Source: VXNE01 sp965200505 (GTDB taxonomy: Bacteria > Pseudomonadota > Gammaproteobacteria > Pseudomonadales > Azotimanducaceae). From it: a DNA stretch of 64,000 nt. Below the pieces are notes generated by a model, which was not told the origin of the DNA, did not search any database, and saw only the letters and a program-made list of their open reading frames with translations. Shown here in pieces: positions 16,167 through 24,866 of this stretch. Location of the stretch: the NCBI GenBank assembly GCA_965200505.1, contig OZ241343.1, positions 2,480,001-2,544,000 on the forward strand, written 5' to 3'. A program made the translations under genes and the position numbers. Positions within the stretch are counted from its first letter, which is position 1, and each line of letters begins with the position of its first letter.

Positions 16167-17528
16167 ATGCGCTACATCAGCACCCGCGGCGCCACGCCGC
16201 CGATGCCCTTTCAGGACGCGGTGCTCACCGGCCTTGCGCCAGATGGCGGCCTGTTGGTGCCGGAGACGCTGCCGGACTTGGCCCCCCGCTTGGCCGCTTG
16301 GCGGGGACATTCATTTGCCGAGCTGGCCGTGGAGGTGCTGCGGGAGTTCGCGGACGACATGCCCCCTCCCGCGCTCGAACGCATCGTGGCGGACGCTTAT
16401 GCCGGGTTCGACCACCCGGAGGTGGTGCCCTTGGTCGAAGCGGGCCCCTTGCATGTGCTGGAGCTCTTCCACGGCCCGACCCTCGCCTTCAAGGACATTG
16501 CCCTACAGTTGTTGGGATGCCTCTTCGAGCATGTGTTGACGGCCCGCGGCGGCCGCCTCAACGTGCTCTGCGCCACCAGCGGCGACACCGGCAGCGCCGC
16601 CATCGCCGGCGTCAAGGGGCGTGCAAACATGGGCATGTTCGTGCTGTACCCAGACGGCCGCACCAGCCCGCTGCAGGCATTGCAGATGACCACCGTAGCC
16701 GACGCCAACGTGCATTGTGTGGCCATCGACGGCAGCTTCGACGATTGCCAGCGCATCGTCAAAGCCATCTTCAATGACTTGGAGTTCAAGGCCCGCCACA
16801 GCCTCGGCGCCGCCAACTCGGTGAATTGGGCGCGGGTGCTCGCCCAAGCCATCTACTACATCCACGCGGCGCTGCGCTTCAACGGGCCGGTTTCCTTCAG
16901 CGTGCCCACCGGCAACTTCGGCAACCTCTTGGCCGGCTACTTGGCGCGGCGCATGGGGGCGCCCATCGACCAGCTCGTGCTCGGCACCAACGACAACGAC
17001 ATCCTCGCCCGCTTCTTCCAAACCGGCGAATACCGCTTGGGCACGGTGCGGCGCACCATCAGTCCATCGATGGACATTCAGGTGGCCAGCAACTTCGAGC
17101 GCTTCGTGTTTTACCGCCTCGGTGGCGACGGCGCCGCGGTGAGGGCGTTCATGTCCACTTTCGCGGAACACGGCGTTGCCTCCTTGGATGGCGGCACCCC
17201 GGCCGATGAGCACATCCTGCCGGCGGCCATCGGGGAAGCCGAAACCAAGGCGACGATGGCGGCTTTGCACCGCCACCACGGCTATGTGGCAGACCCGCAC
17301 AGCGCCGTGGGCATCGCCGCGGCGCACCGGTTCCCGGCGTGCCACCCGATGGTTTGCCTGGCGGCCGCGCATCCGGCCAAGTTTCCTGAATCCGTGAACG
17401 CTGCGGTCGGGGCCGACGTGGCGCAACACCCGGCCTTGGACGCGCTGGCGGGCAAGCCACAGCGCAAAACGCCCTTGCCGCCGGATGTGGCCACAGTGAA
17501 GGACTTCATCGCGACACGAGCGACTTGA
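16167..17528 (+). CDS. thrC: threonine synthase
   Basis: 453 residues. It converts O-phosphohomoserine to threonine using pyridoxal phosphate. The N-terminal MRYISTRG is the usual family opening; the cofactor Lys109 is in HGPTLAFKD; the phosphate-binding loop is in CATSGDTGSAA; the PTGNFGN block is also conserved. The upstream extension of the frame (to 16128) is not conserved, so ATG 16167 was chosen. No hom or thrB gene is adjacent. Confidence 0.95.
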   Translation: MRYISTRGATPPMPFQDAVLTGLAPDGGLLVPETLPDLAPRLAAWRGHSFAELAVEVLREFADDMPPPALERIVADAYAGFDHPEVVPLVEAGPLHVLELFHGPTLAFKDIALQLLGCLFEHVLTARGGRLNVLCATSGDTGSAAIAGVKGRANMGMFVLYPDGRTSPLQALQMTTVADANVHCVAIDGSFDDCQRIVKAIFNDLEFKARHSLGAANSVNWARVLAQAIYYIHAALRFNGPVSFSVPTGNFGNLLAGYLARRMGAPIDQLVLGTNDNDILARFFQTGEYRLGTVRRTISPSMDIQVASNFERFVFYRLGGDGAAVRAFMSTFAEHGVASLDGGTPADEHILPAAIGEAETKATMAALHRHHGYVADPHSAVGIAAAHRFPACHPMVCLAAAHPAKFPESVNAAVGADVAQHPALDALAGKPQRKTPLPPDVATVKDFIATRAT

Positions 17529-17549
17529 CGCGGCCGGGCGCTGAACCGC

Positions 17550-19862
17550 CTACATCGACCCCTTGATCTCGATGGTCCAAAGGCGTCGGTGGAAGTCGCT
17601 CAAATGGCGTCGGTCTTGGTACCCGTCGAGTTGCCCGGTGTACACACGTGCGATGGGGCCGTCCGGCAGCCGTCGCCACGCCACGCAACGCCCGCCGAGC
17701 CGCGCCAGCAGCGCCGCGTCGTGGTCCTCCATCCTGAAATCCAGGTTGTGGAAGCCACTGCGCCGCCGTTCTTCAGGCAGTGCGGACGGGTCGGCCGGAA
17801 AGGCGTGCAGGAAAAAGGGCGCGGACGTGTCCTCGGGGCGGCACCGCGCCTTCACGTAGGTCAGCGTGGTGCCGTTGAGGTGGATGTCGAAGCCCCCCCT
17901 GGCGACCAACTCGCCCGGTGGCGGGCGCGGCGGGTCCACCGCCCCGGCGCCCGCCGGCCCCATGGCCGCGACCACCCGCCACAGATACGGGCCGCGGCGC
18001 AGCCGCTGGCCGGCGACGATGGTTCCGAACGCCCGCCGCGGCAGCGGCGTATGTACCATGCAGGCGCCATCGACCCGGACGCCGCAACGGACGAAGTCGC
18101 ACGCGGACGAGACGGCGGCGCCGCCGTCCGCGGGCCACGCCGTGGACGCGAACTCCCCGGCCGTGTCGGCCGCGCCGCACGATGCACTGAGCCACGTCAA
18201 CGCACCTGATCCCAAGTGCAGATCATAGTCCGAGCGCGCCAGCCGCGGCTCGGCGGCCGCGGCCCGGTACTGGGCCCGCCACGCATCGCGCGTCGCGTCG
18301 CCCAGCAGGGACACGTTGAGGGCTGCCACCGAGAAGAGCGTGTTGTCGTAAACCCGGACGGTCAGCGCGTCGGGGGCGAAGGGCGTGCCGATCCGGGGGC
18401 CGGGCCTCGCCACGAGGTCCGCGGCCCCGGCCGCGCCGCCACGGAAGACCAGCCGCCGCCGCTCGGGGCCGTGGAGCAAGGTTCCATGGTGTGGGCTGCG
18501 CGTCCACACCGTCGCTCCGGGATGCGCATCGAGGGCCCGCTCCAGCGCCCGCTGGTGCGACATGTGCTGCATGTCGGTCTCGTACCAAGTGGCCAGGCGT
18601 TCGGGCGCGTCGCGGTCCGCCAACAGGTTGAAGTAGGTGTGCTGCTGGGGGTGGATGAGCGCCGCCTGCGCGGCCCCGGCGGCCACCCCGGCCACCGCCA
18701 GCCCCACCACGGTGCGCCGCAGCCCGGGCCGCCGGCCGGCGACGGCCAGCCATCTAGCGCCGGCCGCGGCGAGCAGGCAGGCCGGGGCCCAGAGGAAGTA
18801 CAGGTGGCGCCAGCCATGGTAGAGGTTCGCGTTCGCCGCCACCACGGCGGCGACGGCCAGCACCGGGCAGGCCACCAAGAGCAGCCCGAAGCGCGGCGGC
18901 GCGTCGTGGACGGCGCCGCCCAACGGCGCCAGGCCGCGGCCGAGTGCCGCGGCGGCCCCGGCGAGGCACAGCGCCAGCAATGCCGGCGGCGTGGTGAGGG
19001 CCATCCAAGTGGGAACGTAGCTCGCCGGAATTTCCGGCCAGCGCACGAGGGCGCCGGCGAACAGGGTGGGAGCACGCTGAGGGTACTGGGCGAACAGCGC
19101 GAACGTGTCCAGCAGCCGGGACGGGTCGGGCCACAGCTGCGGCGAGACGGCGTACAGGGCGGCGGCTGCCGCGGCCGCGAACGCGGCGCCGGTGGCGAGC
19201 GCCCGGTGCCGCGCCGCGCGTGAGGGCGCCAGCGCCACATCCAGCGCCCGCAGCCCCAGCACCGCCGCGAACAGCAGGGCGCCCATGACCCGCAGGTTGA
19301 CCAGCACCCCCACGCCGGCGCCCAGCAGCGCGAACGCGCCGGCGGTGCCGCGCCGGAACGCCCGCTCCGCCAGGCACAGGCACACCATGAAGAGCGCCGC
19401 GAACGGCGCGTCCTTGGTGTTGGAGAACGAGTGCGCGTAGAGCCGCGGGTGTAGCGCGAAGGCGGCTAGCGCGAAGAGCGCGGGCCACAGGCCGCCGAAC
19501 AGCCGGCGGGCCAGCAGCGCCGCGGCGCCGGCGCCGGCGAGGAAGGTGAGGTGCGTGAGCAGGTGCCGGGCGAGGTAAACGTCGCGGCTGTCCGTCAGCC
19601 CGAGCGCGCGCTCGACCAGCGCCAGCGGCGCCTCGAAGGCGGTGCCGTAGTACTGATTGTTGCGGTTAAGCCTTCGCCATGCAGCATCGTCGCCCTGCGC
19701 GAGTTCCAGCGTGGCGTGGCCGAGATAACGCTGGGTTATGCCGTCTAACCAGACGCCGTAGTCATCGAGGACGGCGATCCCAAGGGCCGCCAAGAGCCCC
19801 AGCGCTACACCGACGGGAACCCACGCCTTGCGATGTCGCGCGCGGGTAGGGGCGCTTGTCAT
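17550..19862 (-). CDS. GT39-like (GT-C fold) membrane glycosyltransferase, array copy 1
   Basis: About 770 residues. Membrane half: an N-terminal anchor, a periplasmic loop with the acidic motif VLDDYG, then roughly ten helices with HPRLYAHSFSNTKDAPFAALF and the HPQQHTYFN loop, features I associate with bacterial GT39/ArnT-like lipid-linked sugar transferases. Soluble half: about 350 residues with two related repeats, each D-[LI]-H-L...LT[WY]...C...DT...F. Most diverged copy: it lacks the poly-C tract and has WLDG where copies 2 and 3 have TQDE. Start ATG 19862 (MTSAPT) aligns with an ATG in the other copies; an in-frame TTG at 19898 is the alternative. Acceptor and sugar are unknown. Confidence 0.65.
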   Translation of the reverse strand: MTSAPTRARHRKAWVPVGVALGLLAALGIAVLDDYGVWLDGITQRYLGHATLELAQGDDAAWRRLNRNNQYYGTAFEAPLALVERALGLTDSRDVYLARHLLTHLTFLAGAGAAALLARRLFGGLWPALFALAAFALHPRLYAHSFSNTKDAPFAALFMVCLCLAERAFRRGTAGAFALLGAGVGVLVNLRVMGALLFAAVLGLRALDVALAPSRAARHRALATGAAFAAAAAAALYAVSPQLWPDPSRLLDTFALFAQYPQRAPTLFAGALVRWPEIPASYVPTWMALTTPPALLALCLAGAAAALGRGLAPLGGAVHDAPPRFGLLLVACPVLAVAAVVAANANLYHGWRHLYFLWAPACLLAAAGARWLAVAGRRPGLRRTVVGLAVAGVAAGAAQAALIHPQQHTYFNLLADRDAPERLATWYETDMQHMSHQRALERALDAHPGATVWTRSPHHGTLLHGPERRRLVFRGGAAGAADLVARPGPRIGTPFAPDALTVRVYDNTLFSVAALNVSLLGDATRDAWRAQYRAAAAEPRLARSDYDLHLGSGALTWLSASCGAADTAGEFASTAWPADGGAAVSSACDFVRCGVRVDGACMVHTPLPRRAFGTIVAGQRLRRGPYLWRVVAAMGPAGAGAVDPPRPPPGELVARGGFDIHLNGTTLTYVKARCRPEDTSAPFFLHAFPADPSALPEERRRSGFHNLDFRMEDHDAALLARLGGRCVAWRRLPDGPIARVYTGQLDGYQDRRHLSDFHRRLWTIEIKGSM

Positions 19863-19943
19863 GCGTCGAACCGGCCGCGGTGAGGAGAACTGCGACAAAT
19901 GGGGGGTCTCACGGCATCTGATGTGCGTCGGACACTGAACTGC

Positions 19944-22262
19944 CTACATCGGCCCCTTGAGCTCGATTGTCCAATGGGCACGGTGCTGGTCGAACTGCCC
20001 GGTGCGGAGGCGCACGATGGGATGGTCGGGCAGCCGCGCCCGCGCCACGCAGCGGCCGCCGAACCGCGCGATCATCTCGGCGTTGTGGCGCACCATGTTG
20101 AAGTCCAGGTTGTGGAAGCCGTTCAGCTGGCGATGCGCCGGCAACATGCCCGGATCGACCGGAAAGGCGTGCAGAAAAAAGGGCGTGGACGTGTCCTCGG
20201 GGCGGCACGGCGCCTTCATGTAGGTCAGCGTGGCGCCGTCGAGGTGGAGGTCGAAGCCCCCCCGGGCGACCAACTCGCCCGGTGGCGGCCGCGGCGGGTC
20301 CACCGCCTCGGCGCCCGCCGGCCCCATGGCCGCGGCCACCCGCCACAGATACGGGCCGCGGCGCAGCCGCTGGCCGGCGACGATGGCCTTGAGCGCCCGC
20401 CGCGGCAGCGGCGTATGTACCATGCAGGCACCATCGACCCGGACGCCGCAGCGACGGAAGTCGCACGCGGACGAGACGGCGGCGCCGCCGTCCGCGGGCC
20501 ACGCGGTGGACGCGAACACCCCGGCCGTGTCGGCCGCGCCGCACGGCGCCTTGAGCCACGTCAACCCACCTGGCCCCAAGTGTAGGTCATAGTCCGAGCG
20601 CGCCAGCGGCGGCGCGGCGGCCGCGGCCCGGTACGCGGCCCGCCAGGCGTCGAGCGCCGCCTCACCCAGCAGGGACACGTCGAGGGCCGTCGCCGCCACG
20701 AGGGTGTTGTCGTACACCCGCACGGTCAGCGCGTCGGGGGCGAAGGACCGGCCGATCCGGGGGCCGCGGCTCAGCACGAGGCCGGCGGCCCCCGCCGCGC
20801 CGCCGAAGACCAGACGCCGGCGCTCCGGGCCGTCGAGTAGGGTTCCATGGTGCTCCGTCCACGTCCACACCGTCGCGCCGGGATGCGCGTCAAGGGTGCG
20901 CTCCAGCCCCTGCTGGTCCGACATGCGCCAAAACTCGTTCTCGTACCAAGTGGCCAAGCGTTCAGGCGCGTCGCGGTCCGCGAGGAGGTTGAAGTACGTG
21001 TGCTGTTGCGGGTGGAGCAGCGCCATCTGCCCGGTGCCGGCGGCCAAACCGGCCGCGGCAAGCCCCCCCACGACACGCCGCAGTGCCGGCCGGCGGCCGG
21101 CGCCGGCCAGCCACTTGGCGCCGGCGGCGGCGAGCAGGCTGGCCGGCGCCCAGAGGAAGTGCAGGTGGCGCCAGCCGTGGTACACGTTGGCGTTCAGCAC
21201 CACCACGGCGGCGACGACCAGCACCGGGCAGGCCACCAGCAGCAGCCCGAAGCGCGGCGGCGCGGCGTGGACGGCGCCGACCGGCGGCGCCAGGCCGCGG
21301 CCGAGCGCCGCCGCGGCCCCTGCGAGGCACAGCGCCAGCAACGCCGGCGGCGTCGTGATGGCGATCCAAGTGGGGACGTAGCGCACCGGAATGTCCGGCC
21401 AGTACACGACGGCACCCGCGAACAGCGTGGAAACGCGGTGAGGGTACTGGGCGAACAGCGCGAACGTGTCCACCAGCCGGGACGGTTCGGGCCACAGCTG
21501 CGGCGAGACGGCGTACAGGGCGGCGACGGCCGCCGCGACAAACACGGCGCCGCTGGCAAGGGCCCGACGCCGTGCCACCTGCCCGGGCGCCAGCGCCACG
21601 TCCAGCGCCCGCAGCCCCAGCACCGCCGCGAACAGCAGCGCCCCCATGACGCGCAGGTTGACCAGCACCCCCACGCCGGCGCCCAGCAGCGCGAAGGCGC
21701 CGGCGGTGCCGCGCCGGAACGCCCGCTCCGCGAGGCACAGGCACACCATGAAGAGCGCGGCGAACGGCATGTCCTTGGTGTTGAAGAACGAGTGCGCGTA
21801 GAGCCGCGGGTGCAGCGCGAAGGCGGCCAGCGCGAACAGCGCCGGCCACAAGCCGCCAAACAGCCGGTGCGCCAGCAGCGCCGCGGCCGCAGCGCCGGCG
21901 AGGAAGGTGAGGTGGGTGAGCAGGTGCCGCGTGAGGTAGATGTCGCGGCTGTCCACCTGCCCCAGCGCGCGCTCGACCAGCGCCAGCGGCGCCTCGAAGG
22001 CGGCGCCGTAGTGCCACAACTCCGGAAAGGCCGCCCAATGCCTTTCCCGCAACGCCGCGTCGTCTCCCACCGCGATTTCCAGCATGGCGTGACCGAGACC
22101 GCGGAGATCGACCTCGTCCTGCGTGAGGCCGTAGTCATCATGGACGGCGACGCCCAGCACCCCCAAGAGCCCCAGCGTGGCCACGACCGCGACCCAGGGT
22201 TTTGTCATGTCGGGGGGGAGTTGCTTGTCATGAGTCGCGGGCCGCCGGGGTAAGTCCGGCAA
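19944..22262 (-). CDS. GT39-like membrane glycosyltransferase, array copy 2 (poly-C tract near the 5' end)
   Basis: 772 residues from TTG 22262. Same plan as copy 1: first helix after KPWVAVVATLG, catalytic-loop acids HDDYGLTQDE, NTKDMPFAALF and HPQQHTYFN, then the two-repeat soluble domain. A C7 tract (coding strand) near codon 16 joins the N-terminal leader to the conserved frame. The TTG frame is open through it. A second upstream frame from ATG 22270 or ATG 22231 stops just after the tract at this length. Translation could also begin at the internal ATG 22207 (MTKPWVA), which would leave the tract untranslated. Only 45 bases separate its start from... none: the next gene, copy 1, starts downstream at 19898/19862, so the two may be co-transcribed. 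Confidence 0.65.
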   Translation of the reverse strand: MPDLPRRPATHDKQLPPDMTKPWVAVVATLGLLGVLGVAVHDDYGLTQDEVDLRGLGHAMLEIAVGDDAALRERHWAAFPELWHYGAAFEAPLALVERALGQVDSRDIYLTRHLLTHLTFLAGAAAAALLAHRLFGGLWPALFALAAFALHPRLYAHSFFNTKDMPFAALFMVCLCLAERAFRRGTAGAFALLGAGVGVLVNLRVMGALLFAAVLGLRALDVALAPGQVARRRALASGAVFVAAAVAALYAVSPQLWPEPSRLVDTFALFAQYPHRVSTLFAGAVVYWPDIPVRYVPTWIAITTPPALLALCLAGAAAALGRGLAPPVGAVHAAPPRFGLLLVACPVLVVAAVVVLNANVYHGWRHLHFLWAPASLLAAAGAKWLAGAGRRPALRRVVGGLAAAGLAAGTGQMALLHPQQHTYFNLLADRDAPERLATWYENEFWRMSDQQGLERTLDAHPGATVWTWTEHHGTLLDGPERRRLVFGGAAGAAGLVLSRGPRIGRSFAPDALTVRVYDNTLVAATALDVSLLGEAALDAWRAAYRAAAAAPPLARSDYDLHLGPGGLTWLKAPCGAADTAGVFASTAWPADGGAAVSSACDFRRCGVRVDGACMVHTPLPRRALKAIVAGQRLRRGPYLWRVAAAMGPAGAEAVDPPRPPPGELVARGGFDLHLDGATLTYMKAPCRPEDTSTPFFLHAFPVDPGMLPAHRQLNGFHNLDFNMVRHNAEMIARFGGRCVARARLPDHPIVRLRTGQFDQHRAHWTIELKGPM
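22212..22218. repeat. homopolymer tract, 7 G (7 C in coding strand)
   Basis: Tract in the 5' end of glycosyltransferase copy 2. It is short here, at the position of the 16- and 26-base tracts in copies 3 and 4. Flanking sequence is the same as in those copies. Confidence 0.9.
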
Positions 22263-22276
22263 GTGGGCATCACGGC

Positions 22277-22282
22277 ATCATA
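22277..22282 (-). promoter_or_regulatory. candidate -10 element for glycosyltransferase copy 2
   Basis: TATGAT reading leftward, six bases before an ATG at 22270 and 14 before the TTG at 22262. The same sequence stands at 24750-24755 and 27239-27244 before copies 3 and 4. Confidence 0.4.
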
Positions 22283-22392
22283 CAACTGATGGCCGGCCCG
22301 CCCCTGTCACCGCGGCCCGCCCCGTTCCCATGGTGGCTGAACCTGTGCAGGCGGCCCAACGACTTTCGGGGGCCCGACAGGTGCCGGATGGC

Positions 22393-24735
22393 CTACTTCA
22401 GCCCCTTGATCTCGATGGTCCAGCGGTTGCCGTGCCGGTCGAACTGCCCGGTGCGCAGGCGGGCAATGGGATGGCCGGGCAGCCGCGCCGACGCCACGCA
22501 GCGCCCGCCGAGCCGTGCGATCAGCCCGGCGTCGTGGCGAGCCATGACGAAGTCCAAATTGTGGAAGCCGTACTTCTGGCGCAGCGCCGGCAACGCGCCC
22601 GGATCGGCCGGAAAGGCGTGCAGGAAAAAGTGCGGCGACGTGTCCTCGGGGCGGCACGGCGCCTTCACGTAGGTCAGCGTGGCGCCGTCGAGGTGGAGGT
22701 CGAAGCCCCCCCGGGCGACCAACTCGCCCGGTGCCGGACGCGGCGGGTCCACCGCCTCGGCGCCCGCCGGCCCCATGGCCGCGGCCACCCGCCACAGATA
22801 CGGGCCGCGGCGCAGCCGCTGGCCGGCGACGATGGTTCCGAGCGCCCGCCGCGGCAGCGGCGTATGTACCATGCAGGCGCCATCGACCCGCACACCGCAG
22901 CGGCGGAAGTCGCACGCGGACGAGACGGCGCCGCCGCCGTCCGCGGGCCACGCCGTGGACGTGAACACCCCGGCCGTGTCGGCCGCGCCGCACGGCGCCT
23001 TGAGCCACGTCAACCCGCCCGGGGCCAAGTGCAGGTCGTAGTCCGAGCGCGCCAGCGGCGGCGCGGCGGCCGCGGCCCGGTACGCGGCGCGCCAAGCGTC
23101 GCGCGCCGCCTCGCCCAGCAGTGACACGTCGAGGGCCGTCGCCGCCACGAGGGTGTTGTCGTACACCCGCACGGTCAGCGCGTCGGGGGCGAAGGACCGG
23201 TCGACCCAAGGCAAGCGCGTGGTGCGGGGGCGTGCGCTCAACACGAGGTCCGCGGTCTCCGCCGCGCTGTGGAGGATCAAACGCCGGCGCTCCGGGCCTT
23301 GAAGGAGGGCCGTGTTTTTATGTCGCATCCCCACCGTCGCGCCGGGATGCTCGTCGAGGGTGCGCTCCAGCCCCTGCAGGTGCGACATGCGCCACATGTC
23401 GGTCTCGTACCAGGTGGCCAGGCGTTCGGGCGCGTCGCGGTCCGCCAACAGGTTGAAGTAGGCATGCTGCTGGGGGTGGAGGAGCGCCGCCTGCGCGGCG
23501 CCGGCGGCCACGCCGGCCGCCGCCAGGCCGCCCACGACGCGCCGCAACGCGGGCCGCCGGCCGGCGCCGGCCAGCCACCTGGCACCGGCCACGGCGAGCA
23601 GGCAGGCCGGGGCCCAGAGGAAGTGCAGGTGGCGCCAGCCGTGGTAAACGTTGGCGTTCAGCACCACCACGGCGGCGACGGCCAGCACCGGGCAGGCCAC
23701 CAGCAGCAGCCCGAAGCGCGACGGCGCGGCTCGGACCGCGCCGTCCAGCGGCGCCAGACCGCGGCCGAGCGCCGCCGCGGCCCCGGCGAGGCACAGCGCC
23801 AGCAGCGCCGGCGGCGTGGTGACGGCGACCCAGGTGGGGACGTAGCTGGCCGGAATGTCCGGCCAGTACACGACGGCACCCGCGAACAGCGTGGAAACGC
23901 GGTGAGGGTACTGGGCGAACAGCGCGAACGTGTCCACCAGCCGGGACGGGTCTGGCCACAGGTGGGGCGAGACGGTGTACAGGGCGGCGACGGCCGCCGC
24001 GACAAACACGGCGCCGCTGGCGAGCGCCCGCCGCCGCGCCGGGCTCCCGGGCGCCAGCGCCACATCCAGCGCCCGCAGCCCCAGCACCGCCGCAAACAGC
24101 AGGGCGCCCATCACGCGCAGGTTGACCAGCACGCCCACGCCCGCGCCGAGCAGCGCGAAGGCGCCGGCGGTGCCGCGCCGGAACGCCCGCTCGGCGAGGC
24201 ACAGGCACACCATGAAGAGGGCGGCGAACGGCGCGTCCTTGGTGTTGAAGAACGAGTGCGCGTAGAGCCGCGGGTGCAGCGCGAAGGCGGCCAGCGCGAA
24301 CAGCGCCGGCCACAAGCCGCCAAACAGCCGGCGGGCCAGCAGCGCCGCGGCCGCAGCGCCGGCGAGGAAGGCGAGGTGCGTGAGCAGGTGCCGCGTGAGG
24401 TAGATGTCGCGGCTGTCCACCTGCCCCAGCGCGCGCTCGACGAGCGCCAGCGGCGCCTCGAAGGCGGCGCCGTAGTGCCACATCCCCGGAAAGGCTGCCC
24501 AATGCCTTTCCCGCAACGCCGCGTCGTCTCCCACCGCGATTTCCAGCATGGCGTGACCGAGACCGCGGAGATCGACCTCGTCCTGCGTGAGGCCGTAGTC
24601 ATCATGGACGGCGACGCCCAGCACCCCCAAGAGCCCCAGCGTGGCCACGACCGCGACCCAGGGTTTTGTCATGTCGGGGGGGGGGGGGGGGAGTTGCTTG
24701 TCATGAGTCGCGGGCCGCCGGGGTAAGTCCGGCAA
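22393..24735 (-). CDS. GT39-like membrane glycosyltransferase, array copy 3 (16-base poly-C tract)
   Basis: 780 residues from TTG 24735. Nearly identical to copy 2 through the first third (same HDDYGLTQDE loop), but it switches to copy-4-like sequence from about ASYVPTWVAVTTPP onward and in the soluble part (GMRHKNTALLQGPERRRLILHS, plus the TTRLPWVDR insertion). A C16 tract lies near codon 16. The TTG frame is open; the internal ATG after the tract (24670) is an alternative start. Copies 3 and 4 share most of their C-terminal domain, including GHPIARLRTGQFDRHGNRWTIE. Probably envelope-located with its C-terminal domain in the periplasm; substrate unknown. Confidence 0.65.
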   Translation of the reverse strand: MPDLPRRPATHDKQLPPPPPDMTKPWVAVVATLGLLGVLGVAVHDDYGLTQDEVDLRGLGHAMLEIAVGDDAALRERHWAAFPGMWHYGAAFEAPLALVERALGQVDSRDIYLTRHLLTHLAFLAGAAAAALLARRLFGGLWPALFALAAFALHPRLYAHSFFNTKDAPFAALFMVCLCLAERAFRRGTAGAFALLGAGVGVLVNLRVMGALLFAAVLGLRALDVALAPGSPARRRALASGAVFVAAAVAALYTVSPHLWPDPSRLVDTFALFAQYPHRVSTLFAGAVVYWPDIPASYVPTWVAVTTPPALLALCLAGAAAALGRGLAPLDGAVRAAPSRFGLLLVACPVLAVAAVVVLNANVYHGWRHLHFLWAPACLLAVAGARWLAGAGRRPALRRVVGGLAAAGVAAGAAQAALLHPQQHAYFNLLADRDAPERLATWYETDMWRMSHLQGLERTLDEHPGATVGMRHKNTALLQGPERRRLILHSAAETADLVLSARPRTTRLPWVDRSFAPDALTVRVYDNTLVAATALDVSLLGEAARDAWRAAYRAAAAAPPLARSDYDLHLAPGGLTWLKAPCGAADTAGVFTSTAWPADGGGAVSSACDFRRCGVRVDGACMVHTPLPRRALGTIVAGQRLRRGPYLWRVAAAMGPAGAEAVDPPRPAPGELVARGGFDLHLDGATLTYVKAPCRPEDTSPHFFLHAFPADPGALPALRQKYGFHNLDFVMARHDAGLIARLGGRCVASARLPGHPIARLRTGQFDRHGNRWTIEIKGLK
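24676..24691. repeat. homopolymer tract, 16 G (16 C in coding strand)
   Basis: Tract inside the 5' end of glycosyltransferase copy 3, long enough for frequent slipped-strand mispairing. Its length is 1 modulo 3, like copy 2. Confidence 0.9.
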
Positions 24736-24749
24736 GTGGGCATCACGGC

Positions 24750-24755
24750 ATCATA
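24750..24755 (-). promoter_or_regulatory. candidate -10 element for glycosyltransferase copy 3
   Basis: TATGAT leftward, six bases before ATG 24743. The 131-base spacer 24736-24866 is a near copy of 22263-22392 and holds no gene. Confidence 0.4.
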
Positions 24756-24866
24756 CAACTGATGGCCGGCCCGCCCCCCGTCGCCGCGGCCCGCCCCGTT
24801 CCCATGGTGGCTGAACCTGTGCAGGCGGCCCAACGACTTTCGGGGCCCCGACAGGCGCCGGATGGC

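Noticed and set aside
20847..24726. Long open frames on the plus strand opposite the glycosyltransferase genes (468 and 485 codons).
   Set aside because: They are Arg/Gly/His/Gln-rich frames antisense to genes with clear conserved motifs; GC-rich codon usage makes the opposite strand open. No family resemblance.
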